This document shows, in pieces, positions 22,382 to 32,040 of a stretch of 64,000 nt of DNA. Under the pieces are notes generated by a model. The model saw only the letters and a program-made list of their open reading frames with translations. It did not search any database and was not told the origin of the DNA. Origin of the DNA: Polynucleobacter necessarius (lineage in GTDB: Bacteria > Pseudomonadota > Gammaproteobacteria > Burkholderiales > Burkholderiaceae); assembly GCF_900095205.1 (NCBI RefSeq), contig NZ_LT606951.1:1240001-1304000 (forward strand). Reading direction: 5' to 3'. A program made the position numbers and the translations under genes. Within the stretch, counting starts at the first letter, position 1. Each line of letters starts with the position of its first letter.

Positions 22382-23722
22382 CTATTCGGAGGCGCCTACT
22401 AAGGCGTCAATTGCAGCTTCTAGGACACCATCTAAGGGAACAGCCTTCTGCTCGCCTGTGCCACGCAAATCCTTGAGTTGCGCCTCATTCTTAGCCAATT
22501 CATCCGGTCCAATAATGACCGCAAAGGCTGCCCCACTAGCATCTGCCTTCTTCATTTGGGATTTAAAGCTTGCAGATTGACCATCTGGAGGGCAGAAAAG
22601 GATGGTATCAATACCGGCACTGCGTAAGCGCTCGGCAATAATCATTGCCGTTGTCAAAGTCTCACCACCCTGATGTAAAACAAATATATCGCAGAGTGAT
22701 TGAGCCTCTGGAAGGGATCCAGACACTTTCATCAACTCGAGAACACGTTCCATTCCCATTGCCCAACCACACGCTGGAGCAGCTCTACCACCCATACGCT
22801 CAATTAAAGGGTCATAACGACCACCACCAGCAATCGTTCCTTGAGCACCCAACTCCTCTGTCACCCACTCAAATACTGTGAGGTTGTAATAGTCCAGGCC
22901 GCGCACTAAACGAGGATTAATTTTGCAGGGAATGTTATTGACTTTGAGAATATCTTGTAAGGCATTGAAATGCTGGAGTGACTCCTCGTCCAAAAAATCT
23001 AATAACTTTGGCGCACCTTCAATCAATGCTTGCATCTCAGGATTTTTTGAATCCAAGATACGCAAAGGATTGCTCATCAAGCCACGTTTTGAATCTTCAT
23101 CTAATTGGTCTTGATGTTGTTCAAAATAAGTTACGAGAGCAGCACGATGCTGAGCGCGCTCTGGGGCTTGACCCAAAGAATTAATCTCTAAACGCACACC
23201 CTTTAAACCGAGCTCATCCCATAAGCGTTGGCCCATGAGAATAATTTCTGCATCGATATCAGGGCCAGCAAAACCGAGTGCCTCGATACCAAACTGGTGA
23301 AATTGACGATACCGACCGCGTTGTGGGCGCTCATGACGAAACATCGGTCCGGTATACCAAAGACGCTTAGGTCCTTCGTACAGTAAATTATTTTCAATAA
23401 CAGAACGCACCAATGCTGCAGTGCCCTCAGGGCGTAAGGTGAGTTGTTCACCGTTTAAGCGATCCTCAAAGGAATACATCTCTTTTTCAACGATGTCAGT
23501 CACTTCCCCGATACCGCGCTGAAATACTGCAGTGGCCTCAACAATCGGCGTTCTCAAAAACTCATATCCATAAGCACGCGTGAGGTCGCGCAAGACATGC
23601 TCAATATGGGCCCACTGCGCAGCATCCACTGGCAGCAAATCATTCATGCCGCGCACGCCATTGATTTTCTGCACTTTGGATTGCGCCACTGGTGCTTTGG
23701 GCTCTTTGCTTTGATCAGTCAT
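22382..23722 (-). CDS. hisS: Histidyl-tRNA synthetase
   Basis: Class II aminoacyl-tRNA synthetase that charges tRNA-His. Motif 2 ([20 protein letters not shown]) is near residue 110, followed by the HisA signature [16 protein letters not shown], the motif-3 region GWAMGMERV, and the C-terminal anticodon-binding domain from [10 protein letters not shown] onward. The open frame reaches an upstream TTG at 23743. I prefer the ATG at 23722 ([11 protein letters not shown]), which leaves 446 residues. The extra N-terminal tail of about 20 residues before [13 protein letters not shown] is unusual but not rare. Intact. Confidence 0.95.
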   Translation of the reverse strand: MTDQSKEPKAPVAQSKVQKINGVRGMNDLLPVDAAQWAHIEHVLRDLTRAYGYEFLRTPIVEATAVFQRGIGEVTDIVEKEMYSFEDRLNGEQLTLRPEGTAALVRSVIENNLLYEGPKRLWYTGPMFRHERPQRGRYRQFHQFGIEALGFAGPDIDAEIILMGQRLWDELGLKGVRLEINSLGQAPERAQHRAALVTYFEQHQDQLDEDSKRGLMSNPLRILDSKNPEMQALIEGAPKLLDFLDEESLQHFNALQDILKVNNIPCKINPRLVRGLDYYNLTVFEWVTEELGAQGTIAGGGRYDPLIERMGGRAAPACGWAMGMERVLELMKVSGSLPEAQSLCDIFVLHQGGETLTTAMIIAERLRSAGIDTILFCPPDGQSASFKSQMKKADASGAAFAVIIGPDELAKNEAQLKDLRGTGEQKAVPLDGVLEAAIDALVGASE

Positions 23723-23769
23723 TTTTTTATTATTGTTTTGCAATTGCTTTTCTTATTACTTAGTTCTGT

Positions 23770-25038
23770 TTAAACCTTGGCTGCGTAATGTTGTTTAACG
23801 TACTCGTCAACAATCACCTGAAACTCTTCAGCAATTTTCTCACCGCGTAAGGTTTTTACCTTAACACCATCCACAAACACTGGCGCTGCAGGAGTTTCGC
23901 CTGTTCCTGGTAAAGAAATACCAATATTGGCATGTTTGCTTTCACCTGGGCCATTCACGATGCAACCCATGACAGCGACATTCATATTCTCAACGCCAGG
24001 ATGGGTTTTCTTCCAAACAGGCATTTGTTGACGTAAATAAGACTGAATGTTGGCAGCCAACTCTTGGAATGTTGTACTAGTCGTTCTACCGCAACCTGGA
24101 CAGGCAATCACCATCGGTGTGAAGTTGCGCAGGCCCATCGTTTGCAGTATCTCTTGAGCAACGATAACTTCGTTTTCACGAGGCGCACCTGGATCAGACG
24201 TCAAGGAAACGCGAATGGTGTCGCCAATCCCCTCTTGCAGCAAGATACCCATTGCAGCAGTAGAAGACACAATTCCTTTACTTCCCATACCTGCTTCAGT
24301 TAATCCCAAATGCAGTGGGTAATCTGAACGGCGGGAAAGATCACGATACACGGCGACTAAATCTTGCACGTTGCTTACTTTGCAAGATAACAAAATTTGA
24401 TCTGGGTTCATGCCCAGTTCTACAGCCTTTTCTGCGGACTGCAATGCAGACTGAATTAATGCCTCAATCATGACTTCTTGGGCAGTTTTTGGTACTGCTA
24501 GCGCTACATTGCTATCCATAATGGATGCCAATAAGTCTTGGTCTAGGCTACCCCAGTTCACGCCGATGCGAATAGGCTTATCGTATTTGCAAGCTGCTTT
24601 AATCATTTGGGCAAATTGGGGGTCACGTTTAGCGCCCTTACCCACGTTACCGGGATTAATGCGGTACTTAGAAAGCGCTTTAGCGCACTCTGGAAAATCA
24701 TTTAATAAAGTGTGGCCGTTGTAATGAAAGTCGCCAATCAACGGAACCAAGATATCCATCTCATCTAGCTGCTCACGAATATAAGGAACGGCAGCAGCAG
24801 CTTCAGGAGTATTCACTGTAATGCGAACCATCTCGGAGCCTGCACGGGCTAATTCTTTTACCTGAATGGCAGTACCCACTGCATCTGCAGTGTCAGTATT
24901 GGTCATTGACTGCACACGGACTGGAGCATCGCCCCCTACAGTAATGACATTGGTTTTCCAAGCGACGGTTGCTTGACGCGTCATTCTTTTGAGCGATGGT
25001 CCCAGCGGTAACGGTGGCAATAAATTATTGGAGTTCAT
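23770..25038 (-). CDS. ispG: 4-hydroxy-3-methylbut-2-enyl diphosphate synthase
   Basis: Iron-sulfur enzyme of the methylerythritol phosphate route of isoprenoid synthesis. The TIM-barrel part contains VQSMTNTDT and [14 protein letters not shown]. The C-terminal part carries the [4Fe-4S] ligands in CPGCGRT and GCIVNGPGE. The 422-residue length fits the proteobacterial form. It lies 13 bases after rlmN. In many relatives pilF and a rodZ-type gene stand between rlmN and ispG, and both are absent here. Intact. Confidence 0.96.
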   Translation of the reverse strand: MNSNNLLPPLPLGPSLKRMTRQATVAWKTNVITVGGDAPVRVQSMTNTDTADAVGTAIQVKELARAGSEMVRITVNTPEAAAAVPYIREQLDEMDILVPLIGDFHYNGHTLLNDFPECAKALSKYRINPGNVGKGAKRDPQFAQMIKAACKYDKPIRIGVNWGSLDQDLLASIMDSNVALAVPKTAQEVMIEALIQSALQSAEKAVELGMNPDQILLSCKVSNVQDLVAVYRDLSRRSDYPLHLGLTEAGMGSKGIVSSTAAMGILLQEGIGDTIRVSLTSDPGAPRENEVIVAQEILQTMGLRNFTPMVIACPGCGRTTSTTFQELAANIQSYLRQQMPVWKKTHPGVENMNVAVMGCIVNGPGESKHANIGISLPGTGETPAAPVFVDGVKVKTLRGEKIAEEFQVIVDEYVKQHYAAKV

Positions 25039-25050
25039 CTAGATGAGTCT

Positions 25051-26283
25051 TTACTTTAACTTTTTGAGCCATTCAATAGGATGCTCTTTAGACTGCTCAT
25101 TGAACTCATCCTCTGAGTCATCATCAGACTCCACCTCGGTGAGTTCGATCTCAGCATTATGGACAGCGCGTTCGCGCACACGAGTACGGTCTACAACATC
25201 TCCGGCCAACTGACCACAAGCCGCAGCAATATCATCACCGCGCGTCTTGCGTACAGTAGCCACCATACCGGCATCCAACAAAATGCCAGCAAAGGTGTTT
25301 ACGCGCTGCGCTGACGAGCGCTTTAAGCCTGACTCTGGGAAAGGATTGAAAGGAATCAGATTAATTTTGCACTTGATGTTTTTTAATAAGCGCACTAATT
25401 CTTTAGCCTGAATATCGGAATCATTCACGCCATCGAGCATGCAATATTCAAAGGTTAAGAAATCTCTTGGGGCGAATGGCAAGTAACGCTCGCACGCGTC
25501 GAGTAATTCACGTAGTGGATACTTTTGATTGAGGGGTACTAATTGATCACGCAATACATCATTGGGTGCATGTAATGAAACCGCCAGCGCAACTGGGCAG
25601 TCCTGCGCTAAACGATCAATCATTGGCACAACGCCAGATGTTGAAACAGTTACGCGACGACGCGATAAACCATACGCCCTATCGTCCAACATTAAACGCA
25701 ACGCTGAGACTACATTGTCATAATTGAGTAATGGTTCGCCCATGCCCATCATCACTACGTTAGAGATGACACGACCCGTATGTTCCCAACCAGGGGTGGG
25801 GTATTTTTCAATTCTGCGAACTGCTTGCGGATCATTACGCAAAAGATGTTCTGCAAACCAAAGTTGCCCGATGATTTCACCGAGAGTGAGATTACGTGAG
25901 AAACCTTGATGTCCAGTAGAGCAAAAGCGGCAATTAACCGCACAACCTGCCTGAGAAGAGATGCACAAGGCACCTCGATCATCCTCAGGAATAAATACGG
26001 ACTCCACAGCATTGCCAGCACCCACGTCCAGCAACCACTTGCGGGTGCCATCGAGCGCGTGCTCATCTTTAATAATAGGAAGAGAAAGTACTTCTGCTTT
26101 GCCTAGCAAAGTTGCTCTAAAGCTTTTTGCTAAATCACTCATGTCATTAATGTCCGATACACCACGTTGATGTATCCACTGCATGAGTTGTTTGGCCCTA
26201 AAGGGCTTTTCATTCAACCCCGCGACATACGCCGCCATTTGGTCAGCGTCAAAATCTAAGAGATTTACGCGCGGGGAGGTCAA
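25051..26283 (-). CDS. rlmN: Dual-specificity RNA methyltransferase RlmN
   Basis: Radical-SAM enzyme that methylates A2503 of 23S rRNA and A37 of some tRNAs. The CxxxCxxC cluster motif is in [11 protein letters not shown] near residue 120. [13 protein letters not shown] and [12 protein letters not shown] follow. The C-terminal catalytic-Cys region is [12 protein letters not shown]. An acidic C-terminal extension ([18 protein letters not shown]) of about 30 residues is present beyond the usual end and may be lineage-specific. Intact, 410 residues. It is notable that rlmN survives while another 23S methyltransferase, rlmD, is broken. Confidence 0.96.
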   Translation of the reverse strand: MTSPRVNLLDFDADQMAAYVAGLNEKPFRAKQLMQWIHQRGVSDINDMSDLAKSFRATLLGKAEVLSLPIIKDEHALDGTRKWLLDVGAGNAVESVFIPEDDRGALCISSQAGCAVNCRFCSTGHQGFSRNLTLGEIIGQLWFAEHLLRNDPQAVRRIEKYPTPGWEHTGRVISNVVMMGMGEPLLNYDNVVSALRLMLDDRAYGLSRRRVTVSTSGVVPMIDRLAQDCPVALAVSLHAPNDVLRDQLVPLNQKYPLRELLDACERYLPFAPRDFLTFEYCMLDGVNDSDIQAKELVRLLKNIKCKINLIPFNPFPESGLKRSSAQRVNTFAGILLDAGMVATVRKTRGDDIAAACGQLAGDVVDRTRVRERAVHNAEIELTEVESDDDSEDEFNEQSKEHPIEWLKKLK

Positions 26284-26313
26284 TGCGCCTACTTATAGAT
26301 AAATAGGTACTGA

Positions 26314-26739
26314 TTAACGATTGAAAGCATTCATGCCAGGGAAGAAGAAAGCAACTTCCACAGCAGCTGTTTCAGGAGCATCAGAACCGTGTACAGCATT
26401 TGCATCAATGCTGTCAGCAAAGTCAGCACGGATAGTGCCTTTGTCTGCCTTCTTAGGATCAGTAGCGCCCATCAAATCACGATTCTTAGCAATAGCGCCT
26501 TCGCCTTCTAAAACCTGAATCATGACAGGACCAGAAATCATGAAGCTCACTAAGTCTTTGAAGAAAGGACGATCTTTGTGAACGCCATAAAACTGCTCAG
26601 CTTCATTCTGTGACAAATGCGTCATTCTGGAAGCAACGATTTTCAAACCAGCAGATTCAAAACGGTCATAGATTTTGCCGATCACGTTTTTTGCGACAGC
26701 ATCAGGTTTGATAATAGAAAGGGTGCGTTCAATTGTCAT
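26314..26739 (-). CDS. ndk: Nucleoside diphosphate kinase
   Basis: Transfers the gamma phosphate among nucleoside di- and triphosphates through a phospho-histidine. The active-site [10 protein letters not shown] with the catalytic His is present near residue 117, and the N-terminus [15 protein letters not shown] is complete. The frame is open eight codons further upstream to 26763, but ATG 26739 gives exactly the usual 141 residues. It appears to be the first gene of the minus-strand run that ends with purA, and a possible promoter lies about 90 bases upstream. Confidence 0.96.
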   Translation of the reverse strand: MTIERTLSIIKPDAVAKNVIGKIYDRFESAGLKIVASRMTHLSQNEAEQFYGVHKDRPFFKDLVSFMISGPVMIQVLEGEGAIAKNRDLMGATDPKKADKGTIRADFADSIDANAVHGSDAPETAAVEVAFFFPGMNAFNR

Positions 26740-26828
26740 GCAAGACTCCAATAGTGATTTCAAAGGTATTTGTTGGCTTAAACTCTAAATCAGGGCAAAC
26801 CGCCCCAGCCTAACTCAACGACCCCCGA

Positions 26829-26857
26829 ATTATACATTGCTTGACCGTATTTACCCC
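26829..26857 (-). promoter_or_regulatory. Possible sigma-70 promoter for the ndk operon
   Basis: On the minus strand there is a perfect TATAAT (plus-strand 26829-26834). The -35 position at 17-base spacing (26852-26857) reads GGGGTA, which is weak. The distance to the ndk ATG is about 90 bases. Confidence 0.4.
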
Positions 26858-26930
26858 TATATAAGTAGGGCTAAGCCATTGAATTTACAGGGAATAAGCC
26901 CTCAATTTGTAGGTCTTTTCAGGGGGGGGC

Positions 26931-26957
26931 TTGAAATTTGAGCATTTTGTCTATACT
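26931..26957 (+). promoter_or_regulatory. Probable promoter of the BI-1-like gene
   Basis: TTGAAA (26931) and TATACT (26952) are separated by 15 bases, slightly short of the ideal 17. A strong ribosome site AAGGAG stands 7 bases before the ATG at 27017. A run of eight G directly precedes the -35 element. Confidence 0.5.
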
Positions 26958-27016
26958 TAATGGCAACAGCTCTTCATGGGCTCTTGTAATAACTATGAAA
27001 AAGAAGGAGTCAATAT

Positions 27017-27718
27017 ATGGGTGATCTGAACTCTTACGGCTTTGGCCAAACTGGCTCAATTAGCAATGTCCAGGTACGCAACCGCGTGCTACGCAACACT
27101 TATGCCCTATTAGCTCTATCGATGGTTCCAACAGTCATTGGAGCCTGGCTAGGAGTTGCCATGGGTCTAAACCTGTTCGCCGGTAGCCCATTTATTGGCT
27201 TTATGGTTTTTATGGCAGTAGCCTTTGGTTTCTTCTGGGCCATCGAAAAGAATAAAGACTCTGGGGTTGGTGTTCTGCTACTCCTAGGCTTTACCTTCTT
27301 CATGGGCATCATGATGTCTCGCTTAGTGGGTTTCACGCTGAATAGCTATAGCAATGGCGCCACGCTCATCATGTTGTCCTTTGGTGGCACAGCAGCAATC
27401 TTTGCAATCATGGCTACCATTGCTACTGTCAGCAAGAGCGATTTTGCTGGTATGGGTAAATGGTTGATGGTTGGTGTGCTACTCTTGATTGTTGCCTCAC
27501 TGGCAAACATCTGGTTGCAGTTGCCTGCTTTGATGTTAACTGTCATGGTTTTGGCAATTGCCATCTTCTCCGCTTTCATCCTGGTGGATGTACAGCGCGT
27601 GATCAATGGCGGTGAGACCAACTACATCATGGCTACTCTGGCTATCTACTTAGATGTGTACAACGTATTCACTAACCTACTCGCACTATTGGGTATTGTT
27701 GGTGGAAACAGAAATTAA
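27017..27718 (+). CDS. Bax inhibitor-1 family membrane protein (YccA/YbhL-like)
   Basis: Inner-membrane protein of the BI-1/TMBIM family with seven hydrophobic segments. In E. coli the relative YccA modulates the FtsH protease. The N-terminal tail (NVQVRNRVLRNTYALLALSM) leads into helix 1. The end is FILVDVQRVINGGETNYIMATLAIYLDVYNVFTNLLALLGIV, whose acidic residues in the last helices are typical of the family. 233 residues, intact, single gene with its own promoter and a terminator right behind it. Confidence 0.92.
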   Translation: MGDLNSYGFGQTGSISNVQVRNRVLRNTYALLALSMVPTVIGAWLGVAMGLNLFAGSPFIGFMVFMAVAFGFFWAIEKNKDSGVGVLLLLGFTFFMGIMMSRLVGFTLNSYSNGATLIMLSFGGTAAIFAIMATIATVSKSDFAGMGKWLMVGVLLLIVASLANIWLQLPALMLTVMVLAIAIFSAFILVDVQRVINGGETNYIMATLAIYLDVYNVFTNLLALLGIVGGNRN

Positions 27719-27773
27719 CTTCAGAGGTTAATGCATTCCACAGCACTCTGAAACTCGAGTGGGATGTTCTCAG

Positions 27774-27798
27774 AAGGCGCCTGCGGGCGCCTTTTTTA
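27774..27798 (+). terminator. Terminator after the BI-1-like gene
   Basis: AGGCGCC-TGCG-GGCGCCT followed by a run of seven T, 56 bases after the stop codon. Confidence 0.85.
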
Positions 27799-27878
27799 TT
27801 AGCCGTCTTTTACATTACTTAGCCGTTAGATCATCACACCAAACGTAATAGGTATTGATCCATTGACCAAATGGCCCT

Positions 27879-28232
27879 TCATTCACTCGCCCCGGAACCG
27901 CAACCTGCCAACCTATTTCCGCTAATTTCATAGATGCCCGCTCCACCCTTATAGGCTATTTGCAATTTCTTTCCATCAGACGAGATAGTGCTGATTTCGT
28001 AAGCTTTGTACTGAGGGTTTTGATAAGTAAATTCAACATGAGGACCATCTTGCTTGGTGATCGTTAAGGTAGCCGGCACATTTTGAGTTTGTGTCTTGGG
28101 ATTTTTCTTGGAGGCATTAATCAAAGTTTCAGCGGTATTGCCAGCATAGACTTTTGCCAACGTAGGAATGCCTTGGGCATTTACGAAGGTACACATCCCT
28201 AGAGCAAGCGCCAGCCCAATAATTGATTTCAT
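27879..28232 (-). CDS. Small secreted protein of unknown function, 3' end possibly frameshifted
   Basis: I do not recognise the family. ATG 28232 (MKSIIGLALALGMCTFVNAQG) gives a clean signal peptide, with an AAAGGTA ribosome site ahead. The upstream ATG at 28280 would spoil it. The mature part is about 95 residues, mostly predicted beta strands (ATLTITKQDGPHVEFTYQNP). It ends in GNRLAGCGSGASE. In another frame the DNA continues QVAVPGRVNEGPFGQWINTY, then YVWCDDLTAK, to a TAA at 27815, which reads like a natural C-terminus. One indel around 27900-27950 is therefore likely, or the second frame is the tail of another lost gene. Confidence 0.5.
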   Translation of the reverse strand: MKSIIGLALALGMCTFVNAQGIPTLAKVYAGNTAETLINASKKNPKTQTQNVPATLTITKQDGPHVEFTYQNPQYKAYEISTISSDGKKLQIAYKGGAGIYEISGNRLAGCGSGASE

Positions 28233-28311
28233 AAAAATACCTTTGTGTGAAATTAAAAAACTTACAACCGTTTTTATCATACAACCGAGCTAGTACTAGC
28301 GACTTATTTGG

Positions 28312-28392
28312 TTAATTCGCGACAAACATGCTTATTGCATAAGACAGTGCCATCAATACCAATAAGATCGCAAAACTATCTGAGGCTCTCAT
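28312..28392 (-). CDS. Possible 26-residue single-helix membrane protein
   Basis: A short open frame MRASDSFAILLVLMALSYAI followed by SMFVAN encodes essentially one hydrophobic helix. A good ribosome site (CTGGAGAGC) stands 7-8 bases before the ATG at 28392. It is isolated between two gene remnants. Whether it is expressed cannot be judged here. Confidence 0.4.
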   Translation of the reverse strand: MRASDSFAILLVLMALSYAISMFVAN

Positions 28393-28551
28393 GATGCTCT
28401 CCAGTGATCCTGACATCGTTAACAGCAATACATCACTGCACGATTCCAATCTACTCTTCTATAAGACATAAATTTAGGAGAATTGCACCGTAAATAGGCT
28501 AAATGCCCAAATTAAGGGCGTAAATCTAAAAAAGGAAGCTAAATCAGAGGC

Positions 28552-29999
28552 TTAAGGAGTGGCCAGGCGATCAAATACCGCCATGGATTCGACATGAGAG
28601 GTATGCGGGAACATACTGATGATCCCTGCACTGCTCAATGTGTAGCCCGCCTGATGGCATAGGATTTCGACATCTCGGGCCAATGTTTTGGGGTTACAGG
28701 AGACATACACAATACGCTGTGGGAGCAAGCTGCTTTGCTGTAAATACAATTGCGCAAGGGCTTTACAAATCTCCATCGCACCTTCACGTGGTGGATCCAT
28801 CAACCAGCGCTCTGCCTTTCCCCAAGATGCGATTGTCTCTGTGATTACCTCAAACAAGTCGCTTTGCATAAAGCTCGCTTTATCAACCAAGCCATTGTGA
28901 ATGGCATTTGCTTTTGCCCTTGTTGTAAGACTTTCTAAACCCTCGATACCCAGAACTTGTTTTGCTTTGCGGGCCAGGGGTAATGTGAAGTTACCAATGC
29001 CACAAAATAAATCGAGCACACGATCAGTTGCATGCACTTCTAGCAAGCGAATCGCCCTACTCACTAAAGCTCGATTCATCATGTGATTCACCTGCGTGAA
29101 ATCAGCTGGTTTAAATAGCATCTCGATTTCAAATTCGGGCAAGCGATAGCAAAGCTTGCCTGTCTCGGGATAAAAAGGCGCTACTGTTTCAATACCCTTG
29201 GGTTGAAGCCAAATCCACACTTGATGTTGATCTGCAAAATCGCGTAAGAGCTTCTCGTCTTCTTTGGTTAAAGGCTGGAGATTACGAAATACCAAAGCAG
29301 TGACTGGCTTCGTTTTTGAGGATCATCTGACTGAGCATCCTCTGGCTCACCAACGGCAATTTCAATTTGCGGCATACGATCAACGATAGATAAGCCCATC
29401 ACCAATTTACGCATCTGTGGAAGTAAATCAGACACATGCTTTGGCAAGCTTTCGCAGGCGAGCATGTCCGCCACATAACCGCTCTTGCCTTCATGAAATC
29501 CAATTAATACGGTACCTTTTTTAATAGAGCGATTGACGGCACTTAAACGCGCACGGTGTTGATATTCCCCCCAGGTTGGACCGCCCATGGGTCGCAAAAT
29601 TTCTTCTGGCGTTACTTTGACGATATGCTGCAAGTCGTCCTCTAAAACACGCTGCTTCATGGCCACTTGAGCCCGAATGTCTAAGTGCTGCATGGTGCAA
29701 CCGCCACAAACTCCAAAAGCTTTGCATTTTGGCTCCGCTCTAAACACAGCGAGCTTCAATATCTCGCGTACTTTGGCTTTACTAAAACGGGCTTTATCAC
29801 TAGTGATGGTGTAGGTGACTGTCTCTGTGGGAAGTGCACCTTTGATGAAGATCACTTTACCGCTTTGGCTTTGCTCTACTTCTTCTGCGTTGGGGGTTAA
29901 GCGAGCGATGCCTTGCGCATCTAGATCCAAGGCTTCAACTTTAATTGGCTCAGCCACTTCAATATTGACTGGCTTATCCCCTCTACGCATCTGGTGCAA
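28552..29999 (-). pseudogene. rlmD: 23S rRNA (uracil-C5)-methyltransferase RlmD, single frameshift
   Basis: SAM-dependent methyltransferase for U1939 of 23S rRNA. The N-terminal piece (29268-29999) has a TRAM-type start and the [4Fe-4S] Cys pattern CKAFGVCGGCTMQH. The second piece (28552-29295) has the SAM site LDLFCGIGNFTLPLA, the DPPREG motif and the catalytic Cys in VSCNPKTLARD. The two pieces join cleanly if one base is changed in the A5 run near 29320 (reading on into KTKPVTALVFRNLQ). This is the only lesion, so a sequencing slip or slippage rescue is more plausible here than for the other broken genes. It overlaps the exonuclease remnant by 17 bases. Confidence 0.85.
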
Positions 30000-30566
30000 A
30001 ACCTTGAAGATATTCTTGCCACTGCGCGCCGTTAGGCTCTTTAGCTTCTTTTTCTAAATACGCTTTAACAAATTCAATTTCTTCTTGATACTCTTCAAGA
30101 GAAAAACCACCGCGTAGTAATTGAAAGCGGCAATACATCAGATAGGTGTTCACCACATCGGTTTCGCAGTAACGACGAATGTCATTAATCTTGCCATCAA
30201 GATACGAGGGCCATACTTGGCTACCATCCATCCCCATCTTGCCAGGAAAGCCACAGAACTTGGCTAAGCCATCTAATGGAGCATTGCTCGTCCATTAAAT
30301 TTTGCTAGAAGATCCATCACATCCAGATGACGCATGTGATATCGACTGATGTAGTTATTCCACTTAAATTCACGGCTATCAGAATCTTGGCTCTCGCCCA
30401 TTTCCCAATAGCGTGGAGCTTGCACATGATTTGCTAGAGCGCGATAGTGCAACACTGGCAAATCAAAGCCACTGCCGTTCCAGGAAACTAGTTGTGGCGT
30501 ATATTTTTCAACCAAATCGAAGAAGTCCGGAATGGTTTCAATATCAAATACGAGAACAGTAGCCAT
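29983..30566 (-). pseudogene. PolB-type 3'-5' exonuclease-like protein, deleted and frameshifted
   Basis: Remnant of a DEDD exonuclease related to the proofreading domain of DNA polymerase B. The N-terminal Exo I motif VLVFDIETIPD is followed directly by FFDLVEKYTPQLVSWNGSGF, which normally comes about 100 residues later. An in-frame deletion has therefore removed the intervening part. LDVMDLLAKFNGRA precedes a frameshift near 30255, after which PLDGLAKFCGFPGKMGMDGS and RRYCETDVVNTYLMYCRF continue with the Exo III motif. Its end overlaps the start of rlmD. Confidence 0.8.
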
Positions 30567-30586
30567 ACGTGCTTACAACAACACTA

Positions 30587-31348
30587 TTACAAGTATGGCG
30601 TTGGATTGACTGGTTTACCGTTGACACGAAGTTCAAAATGTAACTTAGGTGAAGTGGTATCTGTATCACCCATCTCAGCAATTCTCTGCCCTTTGCGTAC
30701 GGCATCACCCTCTTTGACTAACAGCTTGCTGTTGTGAGCATATGCAGTGAGGTAAGTATTGTCATGTTTAACGATCACGAGATTGCCATAACCACGCAAA
30801 CTATTACCGGCATAAACGACTTTGCCATCAGAAGCTGCCAGAACGGGCTCGCCTACTTTGCCTGCAATATCGATACCTTTATTACTTTCGCTAAATTCAC
30901 CAGTGACCTTGCCTTTAGCAGGCCAGGACAAACGAATACCTGGCTCTGCCACAACCTCAGTCTTGGCTGGCTCAGGGGTTGTTGCTGATGGTGTAACAGG
31001 CTTATCACTAGGTGTCTTCTCAGCCACTTTGGCAGGTTTACTTCTTGCTGGAGGCTTAATCAAAATTAAGTCGCCGACTTCAATAACATTCGGATTGAAG
31101 CTCGGATTTGATGCTTTATTCCACTGCACTACGTCTCGGGGCGCTTGACCATTATCTAAGGCGATACGCGCTAAGGTATCCCCCTTTTTCACCCGATAGT
31201 AACCAGCAGGTGTTGGCTTTACAACACTAGCTGTACGATTAGTTACGCCAGCTGGTTTAGTACGCGGTGTAGAGCACCCCACCAGCAACATCAAAGATGC
31301 GGAGAGAAGTGCAATCAAGAAACGTTTAGCTAAAGTGTGTGGCATCAA
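30587..31348 (-). CDS. nlpD: NlpD-like LysM/LytM lipoprotein
   Basis: Outer-membrane lipoprotein that activates cell-wall amidases during daughter-cell separation. The signal peptide ends in a lipobox LMLLVGCST (Cys about 25). A LysM domain follows (YYRVKKGDTLARIALDN, residues 50-95), then a Pro/Lys/Thr-rich linker, then a LytM/M23 domain (residues 140-253). The zinc-binding HxxxD of active M23 peptidases is replaced by NKGIDIA, and the end keeps LHFELRVNGKPVNP. So this is a degenerate regulatory LytM domain, as in NlpD and EnvC. Intact, 253 residues. The rpoS gene, often next to nlpD, is not present in the window. Confidence 0.92.
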   Translation of the reverse strand: MMPHTLAKRFLIALLSASLMLLVGCSTPRTKPAGVTNRTASVVKPTPAGYYRVKKGDTLARIALDNGQAPRDVVQWNKASNPSFNPNVIEVGDLILIKPPARSKPAKVAEKTPSDKPVTPSATTPEPAKTEVVAEPGIRLSWPAKGKVTGEFSESNKGIDIAGKVGEPVLAASDGKVVYAGNSLRGYGNLVIVKHDNTYLTAYAHNSKLLVKEGDAVRKGQRIAEMGDTDTTSPKLHFELRVNGKPVNPTPYL

Positions 31349-31379
31349 ATTAGGTTCTGAATAGGGGTATTCATAAAGT

Positions 31380-32040
31380 TCATACTACCCCTGATTGTAA
31401 GGGGACAAAAAAGACCCCGTCCAGCACTGTCCTTTGGTAGCGCTGAGAGCTCATTCTTTCAACCATAACGAGCTGTTGCTCTTTGTCATTTTTGGCAACT
31501 GGAGGCAACTAAGCGCCCACCTATCGCCAATTGATCTAGCAGGGCATCCGCGGAATACCCAAACCAGCTGCGGCCAAGATGATTCCATCAAATGGGGCAG
31601 CTTGAGGTAACCCCAAGATGCCATCACCATAAATCAAACGCAGGTTATTAATCCGAAAAGGACGCAACTTGGCTCTAGCCATGTCATGCAATGGACGAAT
31701 CCGCTCAATTGAGTAGACCTCTTCTGCCAACAGGCTCAGCACTGCTGCTTGATAACCACAGCCAGTACCAATCTCCAAAACCTTACCGAGCTTGTGTTTA
31801 GGTTTATGGAGTAATTCGATCATGCGCGCCACTACAGATGGCTTAAAAATCGTTTGTTCATGTCCAATTGGGCAATGCCGTGTCTTCATAAGCCTGGGCA
31901 TGCAAACCTGCATCCATAAATGCATGGCGAGGAACAGTAGCAATTGCCTCTAAGGTTTTGCCGTGCTTCACACCTCCAGCATGTACTTTTGCTGCTAATG
32001 CTTGCCGATAGGCTGTGAAACGTTCTGTGGGCGCTTTCAA
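31380..32040 (-). pseudogene. pcm: Protein-L-isoaspartate O-methyltransferase, frameshifted
   Basis: Repair methyltransferase for damaged aspartyl residues. The likely start is TTG at 32040, overlapping the surE TGA (TTGA), followed by [20 protein letters not shown]. The motif EDTALP is followed by a frameshift near 31870 before [16 protein letters not shown]. The SAM motif [16 protein letters not shown] and DGIILAAAG are intact. A shift near 31555 precedes [13 protein letters not shown], and another near 31500 precedes KNDKEQQLVMVERM and the tail ending at TGA 31380. Three frame changes make the gene inactive. Its place between surE and nlpD is standard. Confidence 0.9.
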
